This document shows, piece after piece, positions 55,323 through 64,000 of a stretch of 64,000 nt of DNA. The position numbers were made by a program, and so were the translations under genes. Positions within the stretch are counted from its first letter, which is position 1; the number at the start of each line of letters is the position of its first letter. The DNA comes from Brachycybe producta (lineage: Eukaryota > Arthropoda > Diplopoda > Playtdesmida > Andrognathidae): positions 1,012,001-1,076,000 of the forward strand of contig JAUPFP010000037.1 of the NCBI GenBank assembly GCA_036925085.1. Reading direction: 5' to 3'. Under the pieces are notes generated by a model. The model saw only the letters and a program-made list of their open reading frames with translations. It made no database searches and had not been told where the DNA came from.

Positions 55323-57059
55323 TCTCGAGTCTTCCTTCTTATTGTTCATCCTTCCTCCCTCTCCCTCCACCTTTTACAGATTTCTCCTTTGTTGTTTCAA
55401 GATTCAGATTATTATTTTATTTATATATTCACATTAAATAAAAATAATTAATAAAACAAAATTCAAGTTGTAATTTTTGAGGTTTTTTTTTCTTCTTTTC
55501 TTTCTTCTCTTAAGAGCCTAGATCCACGTCCATCTTGTTGTTTTGAGCAGACGACAACGAGACAAATGAGTGTTCTTATATGGTGTTACTAAAACTGCAA
55601 GAAATCGCCTCACAATCGCTCAATTAAAATACAGTAAAGCGCAAAATGCAATAAAAAGTATTGTTCTTTAATTGCTCGATTTGAAACAAGGTTCAAAGTC
55701 GTTCGTTTTTTTAACCCCCATGTTAAATCCCATTGGCCCCAAAACCGTCCCACAAACATTTGAAAAAAACTCGTTAAAACTGATTTAGAACAATAACAAA
55801 ATAATTAGCACATACATTCATGTATTGGCTTCACGATGTTTCGTTTTTATAAATTTTGAAAAGGTCCTTCTATTTTTTAATAACGTTTAAAATCTTACGT
55901 TTTTTTAACTCCATGTTAAGTCCCATAGGAGCAAAAAACCGTCACCCAAACATTTGAAGAACTCCCATTAAAAACGACTTGAGAACAATCACACAAAAAT
56001 TAGCACGTGCATTAATCTATTGGCTTCACGATGTTTTCTTTTTATAAGGTTAGCACGCGAAATTATTTTTCTATTAATTATTATCTGACTTCGAACCGGG
56101 AGAAAAAACGTTAAAAAAACGTTTTTCAATCAACAACGATTGCAGCGCCTACATTCGGAGAAATTTTGAAATAAACGCTATATCTAGGCTCTTAAGGTGG
56201 CTTTATAAATATTTATTTTGTTTTTTTCCACTCTGGATGGCGCCACTGTAGTGGCTAATGCTAAGTTTCACAGATGTTTTTTTTTGGAAAATTTGGACGA
56301 AAAAACGTCAAGCAAATTTTTTGTTTTTACAAACGACATTATGAAAAAAATCTCTTCGGTGATTGAGCTACCCTTCTAGTTTCTAAAACACTTTCAAGTT
56401 TCTCTACATTTCTCTCTCAAAAGACAGGAATTACTACAGTGAGGAGAGCAAAAGTTGAAAGTGTTTCAGAAACTGAAATTTTTATTTTGATATTTTTTTT
56501 AAAAAATAAGCTTTTTCATGTTAGTTTCAAACTGATCCACCTTTGAGCCGATTTTTCTCTTTCAATTTTAACTACAAAACGTTTATTTTGAAAGATTTCA
56601 GCATCAAAATACTATTAAGGATTCAGCTACCATTCTAGCCTCTAACAAACTTTCTGTTTCTTTTTAGTGTTGTTTCTGAAACGCAGAATAACCTAGAGTT
56701 TGAAAATCAGCTGTTAATAAAAAAACACCTGAACAACTGTACTCTAAACACTGGCGACGTCATTCCATAGAACAGTAAAGAGTGACGTCATCTGGAGTTC
56801 ATTTGAGTGCAACATTTTACAGCTTTTCCATTTAAAAAAAGATGTTGTAATTTAATTATTAAAAAGTCGCTTGAAAATGACAATTTAACCAGGTTTTATT
56901 TTAATAAGTTTCCAAATTTTATAATTAAAGAACCCCTAAATAGAAGAAAAACACATATTCACTAACGCAATAAAATAAATGTCAATCAACAATTATGGGC
57001 GTGGTTCGTACCTCATTACAGCTAAGTGGGAGGAGCTCGTCCGCCATCACTGCTCCAAA
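55323..57059. other. Convergent gap between AMFR and DAD1
   Basis: AMFR 3' flank, then a tandem duplication of about 200 bp (near 55690-55870 and 55900-56060; shared CATTTGAAGAACTCC-like and TTGGCTTCACGATGTTT), a CTCF-like ATGGCGCCACTGTAGTGG at about 56227-56244, and the foldback copy at 56345-56745. Minus-strand AATAAA (plus TTTATT near 56895) would serve DAD1. Confidence 0.5.
56345..56745. repeat. Foldback repeat family, composite copy
   Basis: A right-arm piece (GAGCTACCCTTCTAGTTTCT) precedes a divergent full copy ending ATCAGCTGTTAATAAAAAAA. Confidence 0.75.
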
Positions 57060-57671
57060 TCAACCAATGAAGTTCATGACAACCAAATGAAGCACAATGT
57101 GACCAAATATGAAATCTGCAAATCCTCGTTCAGGACTTAAACCAAAGAATTGACTCTTGTTTTGAGGATTCACTTGCAATCGAAGGCAAACTGCAACAAA
57201 TGAAAAAGAAGGAGCGGATCGAAATTAGAATTGATTGACGTGTCAATCATAATAACAAATCCGAAAGCAACCGATGACGTCACCGATAGCTCTCGAGTCT
57301 CGAGCAAAGATTATATATGAGGATCTTTGGTCTCGAGAACGCTCGTAAACGAACGGTCCCGATTGCGCGTGCACGCCGTGGATTGGCGTGCAATGTAACC
57401 TTTGACCCCCCCCCCCACCTCGCCCCCTTTATTTCCCGCTTCATGCGGACATATATTTACCTGCCAAAACGAAACTTCCGACGCAAGAAATGAATCCAGA
57501 AAGGAAGGAATTGAACGGGAAAGTACCGACAAGAGCGCAATAAACGAACTGAATGACGCCGGTTAACAAGATGTAGAATAGATACGCGTCGATTATTTTC
57601 AATTTTTTCGATGTATTATTCTTGTAGTCGTCGTAAAACGTCTTCACAACTGTTACTAAACTATCTGCCAT
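57060..57671 (-). CDS. DAD1: DAD1, oligosaccharyltransferase subunit
   Basis: Two exons (57671-57461 and 57190-57060) give 113 codons, exactly the usual DAD1 length. The protein shows the family's signature: [44 protein letters not shown], then [20 protein letters not shown] at the C-terminus. It has three hydrophobic helices in the ER membrane. DAD1 (Ost2 in yeast) stabilises the complex that transfers N-glycans to nascent proteins; its loss causes apoptosis in mammalian cells. The start MADSLVT is chosen by alignment with known N-termini; an upstream in-frame TTG is ignored. Confidence 0.97.
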
Positions 57672-57760
57672 TGTAAACTTATGCAAAAAATGACAAATAA
57701 AAATAGATTTACCTTGACAACGTGTACTAAAAAACTATTATTTTAATTGACCAGTAAATG

Positions 57761-57776
57761 TCGCCAGGTGGCAGTG
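57761..57776 (+). promoter_or_regulatory. CTCF-like motif at the DAD1 promoter
   Basis: TCGCCAGGTGGCAGTG fits the CTCF core CCNNNAGGTGGCAG closely, about 90 bases upstream of the DAD1 ATG. Confidence 0.5.
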
Positions 57777-58450
57777 TTGTGCAGAACCAAATTCAGGCAG
57801 CTACCACTGAAGTTTAATATGGCAAACTTTCACATTAACCGCCATGTTGACTCCACAATAAGAAATGATTAATCAGAAATGAGCTACAAGATGGCAATTA
57901 AATAGAATGCTTACACTACATTAAATTAATTTCATTTAGCTTTAATCAATCGATTTAATAATCGAATATCCGGTTATTCATCGGTTAATCCAGGAGTGTG
58001 ACTATCACTTCAAAATTTTCTATGGACTTGACGTCACGTTGCTGCGTAACGGAATGTAATCCAAGTCCAATGAGAAATTCATCGATTCGATGTCATAATA
58101 ATGACGTAATCATACACTTGTTGTTGAATCATCACTAAGGTGATTAACGTCATATTATTGAAGTCAGGTGTTAATGGTTAAGTGTGTACTAATACGTCAC
58201 TTATGTTGACACTATCAAGGAGGTTAGAGAACATCACGTGACTTTACTGAAGCCAAAAATTTGGGTGGGAGGAAAATAGTCGCCATTTTGCTCAGACCCA
58301 GTACTAGGCATGTGTTAGAGTTCTTATATAAAACTTTTCAGCATTAACTTTTTAATGGAGATGCTAGCGCACACTAATGGTTATTTTTTAAACTTGCCAT
58401 GTTGCTATATGAAATAGTCAAAGTTGGTAGAGGGAAGAATCTAACCTACA

Positions 58451-58875
58451 ATAAGGCCGGGTATCCACTTGTTGTATTTCTGCGTATCGTATCCCCGATG
58501 CGTATCAATTGAGACAGCTAGTGTAGCATCGTTCTGTATCAAAATATGGTACAAAGAAACGCAACGAACCCGATCCGTCATTTGTCGGTTTCTTCCCCGT
58601 CACATCAAAGAGCTGATACGATACGCGGAGGAGTATATATATTGGGACGGGCAGCGCGCTCCGTCATTCCGTTGCACCTTAGACTATTACTTTACATAAA
58701 GTAATAGTCTAAGGTTGCACAATATTTATTCAATCTCGTATCGTGCATTTGGAAACGCAATGCATTGATGATACGCGAAACATCGAGTAGTGTGTACACC
58801 GTATCCGTATCAGTGAATGATACGCAACGGTGATACGATACGCAGAAATGAAACAAGTGGATACCCGCCTTAACC
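58451..58875. mobile_element. About 425-bp MITE with long GC-rich inverted ends and central palindrome
   Basis: GGCCGGGTATCCACTTGTTG and ATTTCTGCGTATCGTATC at the left are mirrored at the right (GATACGATACGCAGAAAT, CAAGTGGATACCCGCC). In the centre a perfect 18-bp palindrome with a 2-base spacer spans 58677-58714. No credible open frame. Confidence 0.85.
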
Positions 58876-58989
58876 CACTATTCTAACCTAACATAACACT
58901 TTATACATGGACTCCATCATTCTCTATGTAATAGTTGATTATAGCGCCGCCTGTCTTCAAACATTTCAAACATTACTTAAAAAAGAGTT

Positions 58990-59053
58990 AGAAGTTGCAA
59001 GTCGTCATAACAAGGGCGGAGCCAACTGAAGTTTTCACCTAATTCTAATAACC
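58990..59053. repeat. Single-arm relative of the palindrome at 742-960
   Basis: AAGTTGCAAGTCGTCATAAC and GGGCGGAGCCAACTGAAGTT match the right arm of 742-960. Confidence 0.8.
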
Positions 59054-59499
59054 TGTGCCAGAGAGTTAGTTACTCACTTTTGGCATTGAACACTTTTGTA
59101 GTCTGAAATTAACAGATTGCTGGCAAATCAGATGAAAAACATCGATATTGTGAGGACCCTGTCCTCATGACTTAACAACACTGCCGTGACGTCATACATT
59201 TGACGTCATTGCACCTGTTCTCTCCCTTCTCTTTCGCCCCTTCTTCTTAGAAAAGAGAAAGAATGTTTCGTGCATGCTGTTGCTAGGCAACGAAGCAAGA
59301 CGACTGCATGTGTGATCAGAGGAGCCTGGGAAATGCAACCAGCCTCCATAATTCTGTCATCACTCTGTCTGTTTTCTATTTTCTTTCTAATAAAAGTTCT
59401 AAAGATGTATTACACTTTTGACAGCAAAAGTCTAATCTTACTCACACTTTCGATACTTTTAATGTTCTTTTAATGATTATTGCATAGCTCAACATTGGC

Positions 59500-60120
59500 A
59501 CATTAATCCTGTGAAATGGCCCAATGTTGAGCATAGCAATAAAGTGATTTTGACATGTTCCCCGGAGTGCCCATAGAGTTACATGGTGACCCGGGAGGTT
59601 GTGTTCATTTACATATTGTCAAATGATTGGTCAACGAATATCACATGATCAGGATTGCATGTGTATATAAGTTGAGCATTCATGAATTGTAAGGGTGGTT
59701 GTTCTTGTTTCTGATGTGTGGCCGGTGGCTATGCCTAGCCACCTGGCTAGAGTTCTGTTTTGATTATGTGTGGCCGGAGGCTATGCCCGACTAGCCACTA
59801 GAGGTCATAGAATGTTACTGTTGAGAGAAGAGGCTGATTCCGGAACCAGGATAACTAGGACCTGCTGAGAGTCAAGAGCCTGCTGCCTCTACAACCGCAT
59901 CGAGCCGAGGACGGACCTGATGACGTAACTAATGATGGGCCAAGAAGACAGACAAAGGAGGACAACGCAGTAATCGATTCGAACCACAATAATACTCTGA
60001 TCGATCACTTATGTTTGTAACTATAATTGTATTGCTGAGAACATGACAAGAGCTATTAATAAATGGTAATAAACGTCTATGGGTTTATTTCCTTAATGCT
60101 GTCATGTCCAATCAATAATA
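59500..60120 (+). promoter_or_regulatory. Putative 5' LTR (approximate bounds)
   Basis: A TATA-like GTATATAAG lies near 59661, and AATAAATGGTAATAAA near 60058-60073 can serve as polyadenylation signal, giving a plausible U3-R-U5. A GTGTGGCCGG-GGCTATGCC segment is tandemly doubled (about 59717-59800). Just left, TGCATAGCTCAACATTGG and CCAATGTTGAGCATAGCA form an inverted pair. Without the 3' LTR I cannot fix the ends. Primer-binding candidates beginning TGG lie near 60154 and 60316. Confidence 0.45.
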
Positions 60121-60699
60121 GAAACGGAACAGGAAGGGTAATTTGCAGTGGCTGCGCTGAAAAGAAGAGTCGACAGCCGGTTCTCCGTCCCCTGTATGCG
60201 CAAGTAGTGTCTGTAGTGTAAGGAACACTACCAGTAAGGGGGCCTCTCTTGTGCTATTTAGAAGGAATAGTCGTCTGCTAAAGCCGTCTGCTCAAACGAT
60301 AGCAGACGAATCTCTGGCAGCGTGAACGGTAGCGAGAGGGGAAAGCTTACACTTGGTGGAGGTGCGTTGGTATGCAAATTACCCAGAATTTGAGAGTTGT
60401 TTGATTGGTTTTCGTGTACATTTTTAACGCGAAATTTGAAAATTTGGCTAACGGTTAAAAGTCCGCGAAATTTGAATTTTGAATTAGTTTAAAGATGCAA
60501 CGATACGTGAAAACGAGTCTTATGTTAATGTTCTGAGTTTGAAAAAAAGTTTTGATGACAGCTGCGTCTATATCACCAGCTGTTCGCGATTTTAAAATTT
60601 TTCATCTAAAAGTCAACGTTTGAATACGAGTGTGCAACTGAACTGTGTGTGAACTGTGATTGAATAATCATCTGGAACTGTGTTTTGAACTGTGTTACG

Positions 60700-62244
60700 A
60701 TGAATTCCGACTACGAAGATGCAAACGATGGGCCACAAGCTGGAACTGCAGAAAGAACTGATGAACCCACAGGACAACAACTGACAGAAATGACACAGAT
60801 GGTTCAACCTGGTGTGGTGAGTCACGAAAATTTTAGTATGCATGGCGCTTTAAATATGGAACGAGAGGTCTCCGCTATGGGTCTCTTGATGCTGAAATAC
60901 ACGCCGGAACAGCGAGCCTTTTTATTCGAGAACCTGACAAATTATTTTGGGCCTGCACGTCACTCGTCACCTAGAGCTGGTACGCCAATGGCAGCAGAAG
61001 CAAGCTTAGGACCTCCACATTTAGAACCAGAGCCCACTACTGCAACCCAAAGGCATGCCCATAGAGTTAATGAACAAAACGTAGCTCCCTCACCCTTGAA
61101 CGAACCTGAATGGACCCGCGCTCCTCCTTGTGATCGACAATGGAGACAGACTGGTGCGTGGCACCCTCTTCAAGGCTTTAAAAGATTTAATGGGTTAGAA
61201 GACATTCACGAATATCTAGAGAATTTCGAAGCTAAAGCGCGTCTACACCGATGGTCTGACAATGAGCGATGTAGCTATTTCTCCTCATGTCTTGATGGTT
61301 ACGCTTTGCGATTTTTGAGTTCGTTGATGGAAACACAGCCGATTACAACATGGGTTGAAATGAGAACACACATTGTCAAGAAATTCGGAAGAGCCAACCA
61401 CGGAAGACAATGGATGAAGCAACTCCAGAGCTTGGTCCAACGTGATGATGAGCCCTTCTATCAGTTTGCATATAAGTGTATGGAACTTTGCGATAGAATT
61501 ACTCCAAATGGAGGAGATGAATTACGAATATCTCAACTGAGTAGAGGTATGCGCAAGGAGATCTCTGCAAAACTTTGTGGATTACCCCCGATGACAGCTG
61601 AAGAGTACATGGAGCGAGCACATTGGATGGAGCAAGATTTGATTGCTATGGGTCAACTGGCTATAAAGAGCCGAAATACTCAAAAAAATCAACAGTCCAA
61701 CCAACCGCAGCAACAGACTCCACAAACTCGAGGAACGCAACCTCAGACGAATACAAATCAGCAAACGGGAGGACAACAACCGCAAATGCAGCAGAGCAGG
61801 CAGAAGAAACATACGAAGAATTATGGTCAGGAACCACAGCAGCAGCAGTCGAATCAGCAAACGCAACCGCAGCGTCAGCAGCAGCAGCAGTGGCAGAACC
61901 AAGGAAACAGAGGAAGAAATTACGGGCAAGATAGGAATTTTCAAGGACCGGATATGCGACAGTGTTTCAACTGTCAAAAGACTGGACACCTGATCAAAAA
62001 TTGCCCTGAGCGTCAGAACGGACCTCCTAATTCTGCAGTTAGGCATATTATGGAGACTTGGAAACAACAGCAGGAAGTCGAGAAGGCAGCCGCAATCGCC
62101 GCGACTAGTGCCATTACCGCCCCACCTACTGTCCGCCACCTGACCCAAGAAGAAATGAAGTATGCGAATCTACATGGAGTTAGGATCCTAGTCCCAACTC
62201 TTTCTATTGTCCCAAGTACTACTGAGAAGCACCTGTTAAACTAA
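60700..62244 (+). CDS. gag: Retrotransposon Gag
   Basis: 514 codons from the ATG at 60700. An N-terminal acidic part is followed by a capsid-like helical region (WHPLQGFKRFNGLEDIHEYL, LDGYALRFLSSL, IVKKFGR) of the Ty3-type gag fold. Then comes a long Gln/Asn-rich linker (about residues 330-415), and one CCHC zinc knuckle CFNCQKTGHLIKNC at about 422-435 for RNA packaging. Gag would form the particle that carries the element's RNA in the cytoplasm. The stop at 62242 directly follows a slippery GTTAAAC. A minus-strand open frame over the Gln-rich part is a shadow. Confidence 0.95.
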   Translation: MNSDYEDANDGPQAGTAERTDEPTGQQLTEMTQMVQPGVVSHENFSMHGALNMEREVSAMGLLMLKYTPEQRAFLFENLTNYFGPARHSSPRAGTPMAAEASLGPPHLEPEPTTATQRHAHRVNEQNVAPSPLNEPEWTRAPPCDRQWRQTGAWHPLQGFKRFNGLEDIHEYLENFEAKARLHRWSDNERCSYFSSCLDGYALRFLSSLMETQPITTWVEMRTHIVKKFGRANHGRQWMKQLQSLVQRDDEPFYQFAYKCMELCDRITPNGGDELRISQLSRGMRKEISAKLCGLPPMTAEEYMERAHWMEQDLIAMGQLAIKSRNTQKNQQSNQPQQQTPQTRGTQPQTNTNQQTGGQQPQMQQSRQKKHTKNYGQEPQQQQSNQQTQPQRQQQQQWQNQGNRGRNYGQDRNFQGPDMRQCFNCQKTGHLIKNCPERQNGPPNSAVRHIMETWKQQQEVEKAAAIAATSAITAPPTVRHLTQEEMKYANLHGVRILVPTLSIVPSTTEKHLLN

Positions 62245-62281
62245 AACAGGCGGAGGACGAACCGAGTGTCGGACCGCCTGT
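62235..62281 (+). promoter_or_regulatory. -1 programmed ribosomal frameshift signal between gag and pol
   Basis: The slippery heptamer GTTAAAC (62235-62241), phased G-TTA-AAC in gag, abuts the gag stop TAA. Four bases later, ACAGGCGG (62246-62253) pairs perfectly with CCGCCTGT (62274-62281) to form a hairpin with a 20-base loop; CCGA and TCGG inside the loop can also pair. GTTAAAC is a known slippery sequence in arteriviruses. The pol frame is exactly -1 to gag. Confidence 0.85.
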
Positions 62282-64000
62282 ATCTGAACCCTTAACCTCG
62301 GAAAGAATGTTGGTAAAGAATGTCAAGCCCGGAAAAGCAACCGTGAGAGTACTGCAGGATGAGAGAATTGAGCACCTGCAGATGATGGAGTTAAGTAGAG
62401 AAAGGATGAAAGGAAGTGGCCAATGGAAGCGCCCTTCATCATCGGATGTCCAGCAGATTAGCGGATCCACCTCGAACAACCCAAGAGGCACGAGAGATAG
62501 TGAATCGGCGACGGTAGCCAGAATAGCTCGTCCCCCGACACAGCCCATGACCTCGACTTTGATTGATGCGGTCCAGAAGCTTACGGAGGTATTGAATTCA
62601 TTCCCAACGAGAGAAACGGTGACAGAACAGTGTGATCAGAGAGATACTGTTGGAGGACATGATGTAGATGCAATTGAGAAGCAAGAGATTGTGATGACAA
62701 TAACGGAACCAACGGAAATTCAGTCAAGAATTCCTGAGTTTGGCCCTCCGAGAATTTTCGTTACAATGAATGGAGTAGCTGTAGAAATGATGGTTGATTC
62801 AGGAGCTGACATAAGCATACTAAGCGAAAAAGTTGCTAAAATGATTGGCCTAAAAATTGACCCGGCTCCAGCTGAAGAAGCAGTAAATGCAGTTGGTGGA
62901 TCGAGAATCCGAATTGTTGGATCAGCAGAGGTCAATGTACGACTCTATAAGAAGCTGGCAACGACGCGGATTATGATTATTGATGGACAATTCGAGGCTT
63001 TGTTAGGAAACGACCTCGGAGCTGCGTTCCGATTGATAATTGACATGGAAAAGCGAGCGATCTACTTCAAAGAGGATATGATGGAGGGAGGAACTTCTGG
63101 AATTGTTGAGAGTACCGACCCCATATATACCTACGTTCCGATTGAAGATGCAGTACCTGAAGCGCCAAGGATTTACAAGAGAGTAGAGGGAGATGGAAAG
63201 ATCAACTCATCTAGGAGACAATCCGATTATGGTTCGATGATCATACCCACCACCCCGACTGTAGATGGAAACCCTTTGACGCTGCGCTTGATTAGAAGAA
63301 TTCGTCTTGATCCCTGGGAGGAACAAATTGTTCAAGTTCGATGCGATGACTGCCCTAAGAAAGGAGAAATGGTCTTGATCGATGTAAACCCAGAGGTTTG
63401 GGAGAAAAAAGGAATCATGACTGCACCCGGAATAATGGAGATCGATGATCGTAGAAAGATGAAGGTACTGGTGCGCAATACCACTTCAAGGACTCTGACG
63501 CTTGGTGCCCATCAAGGAGTTGGCACTGCAGAAGTACTTGACACGGCCCTTCACGTGACCAATGAAGAGACTTTGAATAGTAATCTACCTCAAAGATCAA
63601 CGATCGAGGCGGAGTCCACAGTTCAAAGAGTACGTGAAAATGGTGAATGTTATGGAGATCTACACCCAGTCCGTACAGAAATGGTAGACGGGAAAGAGAC
63701 ACTCAGAGGGACCATTAGTAATTCAAGAGAAAGTGGCGAAGGTTTCAGAGATCTATACCCATCCCGTAAAGGAACGGTAGATAGGGAGAAGAATACCAAC
63801 CGAGGGACCATTAGTAATTGGAGAGAAAGTGGAGAATGCAGTGGGCATCGAGACCCAGTCCATAAAGGATCGGTAGACGGGAAGAAGACCATCAGAGGGA
63901 CCATGAGTAATGGAGATCGTAGTGAAAGTGGAGACCTGACTGGAATAAAAGGCCCAATCCATAAAGGAATGGTAGACGGGGAAAAGTCCAGCAGAGGTAC
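62241..64000 (+). CDS. pol: Retrotransposon Pol (protease and linker), open to window end
   Basis: In the frame -1 to gag there is no stop from 62241 to the last base (over 580 codons). After a linker of about 175 residues comes the aspartic protease: VEMMVDSGADISILS at 62781-62825, then VGGSRIRIVGSAEV and the family's hydrophobic IDGQFEALLGNDLG that corresponds to the second conserved block of retropepsins. A following segment (RIRLDPWEEQIVQVRC to GIMTAPGIMEI) is the usual Ty3-type spacer before reverse transcriptase. Then from about 63590 a tandem repeat of 31-33 residues starts; RT is not reached. It would be translated as Gag-Pol fusion and cut by its own protease. Confidence 0.92.
63590..64000 (+). 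repeat. In-frame tandem repeat in pol (93-99 bp unit)
   Basis: GGTAGACGGG-type unit starts lie at 63683, 63776, 63872 and 63971 (spacing 93, 96, 99). Each unit shares AGAGGGACCATTAGTAAT and CCATAAAGGA-like blocks. All unit lengths are multiples of three and the frame stays open. The fourth numbered unit is cut by the window end, and a partial unit precedes the first. Confidence 0.9.

Larger units (their letters stand above)
59480..64000 (+). mobile_element. LTR retrotransposon (Ty3/gypsy-like), 5' part
   Basis: Contains an LTR-like region with TATA and polyadenylation signals, a leader, a gag with zinc knuckle, a -1 frameshift signal and a protease-bearing pol that is still open at the window end. 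The 3' half and 3' LTR are outside. All frames read so far are intact, so the insertion looks young. Gag-pol layout with -1 shift and CCHC knuckle suggests the Ty3/gypsy (Metaviridae) group; RT sequence would be needed to be sure. The left boundary is approximate. Confidence 0.9.

Noticed and set aside
61582-62148. 188-codon minus-strand Leu-rich open frame
   Set aside because: Antisense of the CAG-rich Gln linker of gag; CTG/Leu runs are expected from it.

Overview
The window is nuclear DNA of an animal: AT-rich, full of introns and packed with repeats. It carries metazoan housekeeping genes with GT-AG introns, a U1 snRNA gene, a tRNA-derived SINE, many short inverted-repeat (MITE-like) elements and the 5' part of an LTR retrotransposon. 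I cannot name the species. The proteins and the small-to-moderate introns suggest an invertebrate; an invertebrate deuterostome such as a tunicate is possible but only a guess.

Layout. 2.9-6.7 kb (minus): a small GTPase of the Rad/Gem/Kir (RGK) family, with its 3' exons off the left edge. About 7.2-25.8 kb: no protein gene that I can support, only layered repeats. 25.8 kb (plus): a U1 snRNA gene or close copy. 27.7-33.3 kb (minus): casein kinase II alpha, 12 coding exons, 353 codons. 36.6-41.0 kb (minus): cytoplasmic dynein 1 light intermediate chain, 12 exons, 512 codons. 41.9-43.5 kb (plus): an intronless 533-codon type I membrane glycoprotein whose layout resembles F-type envelope proteins of baculoviruses and errantiviruses, followed by an array of decayed copies of its own 3' end. 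45.8-47.0 kb (minus): GINS3 (Psf3), 3 exons. 49.1-55.1 kb (plus): AMFR/gp78 ubiquitin ligase, 15 exons, 691 codons. 57.1-57.7 kb (minus): DAD1, 2 exons, 113 codons. About 59.5 kb to the right edge (plus): an LTR retrotransposon with leader, gag, and a pro-pol frame that stays open to the last base.

Most genes here are unrelated housekeeping functions: ER-associated degradation and N-glycosylation (AMFR, DAD1), DNA replication (GINS3), dynein transport (DYNC1LI) and CK2 signalling. The interest of the neighbourhood lies in linkage: from general knowledge, RRAD, CSNK2A2, GINS3, DYNC1LI2 and AMFR all lie on human chromosome 16q, so this window looks like a piece of an old conserved linkage group.

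The best candidates for something new are: (1) the solitary envelope-like gene with its array of 3'-end copies; (2) a foldback repeat with roughly 25-30 copies, present in introns of all the larger genes; (3) a clear -1 frameshift signal at the gag stop, leading into a pol frame with an unusual tandem-repeat segment after the protease; (4) a U1 copy altered in its most conserved loop; (5) several CTCF-like motifs near gene boundaries. Exon coordinates were read by eye from splice consensus, reading phase and protein similarity recalled from the families; none was tested by alignment.
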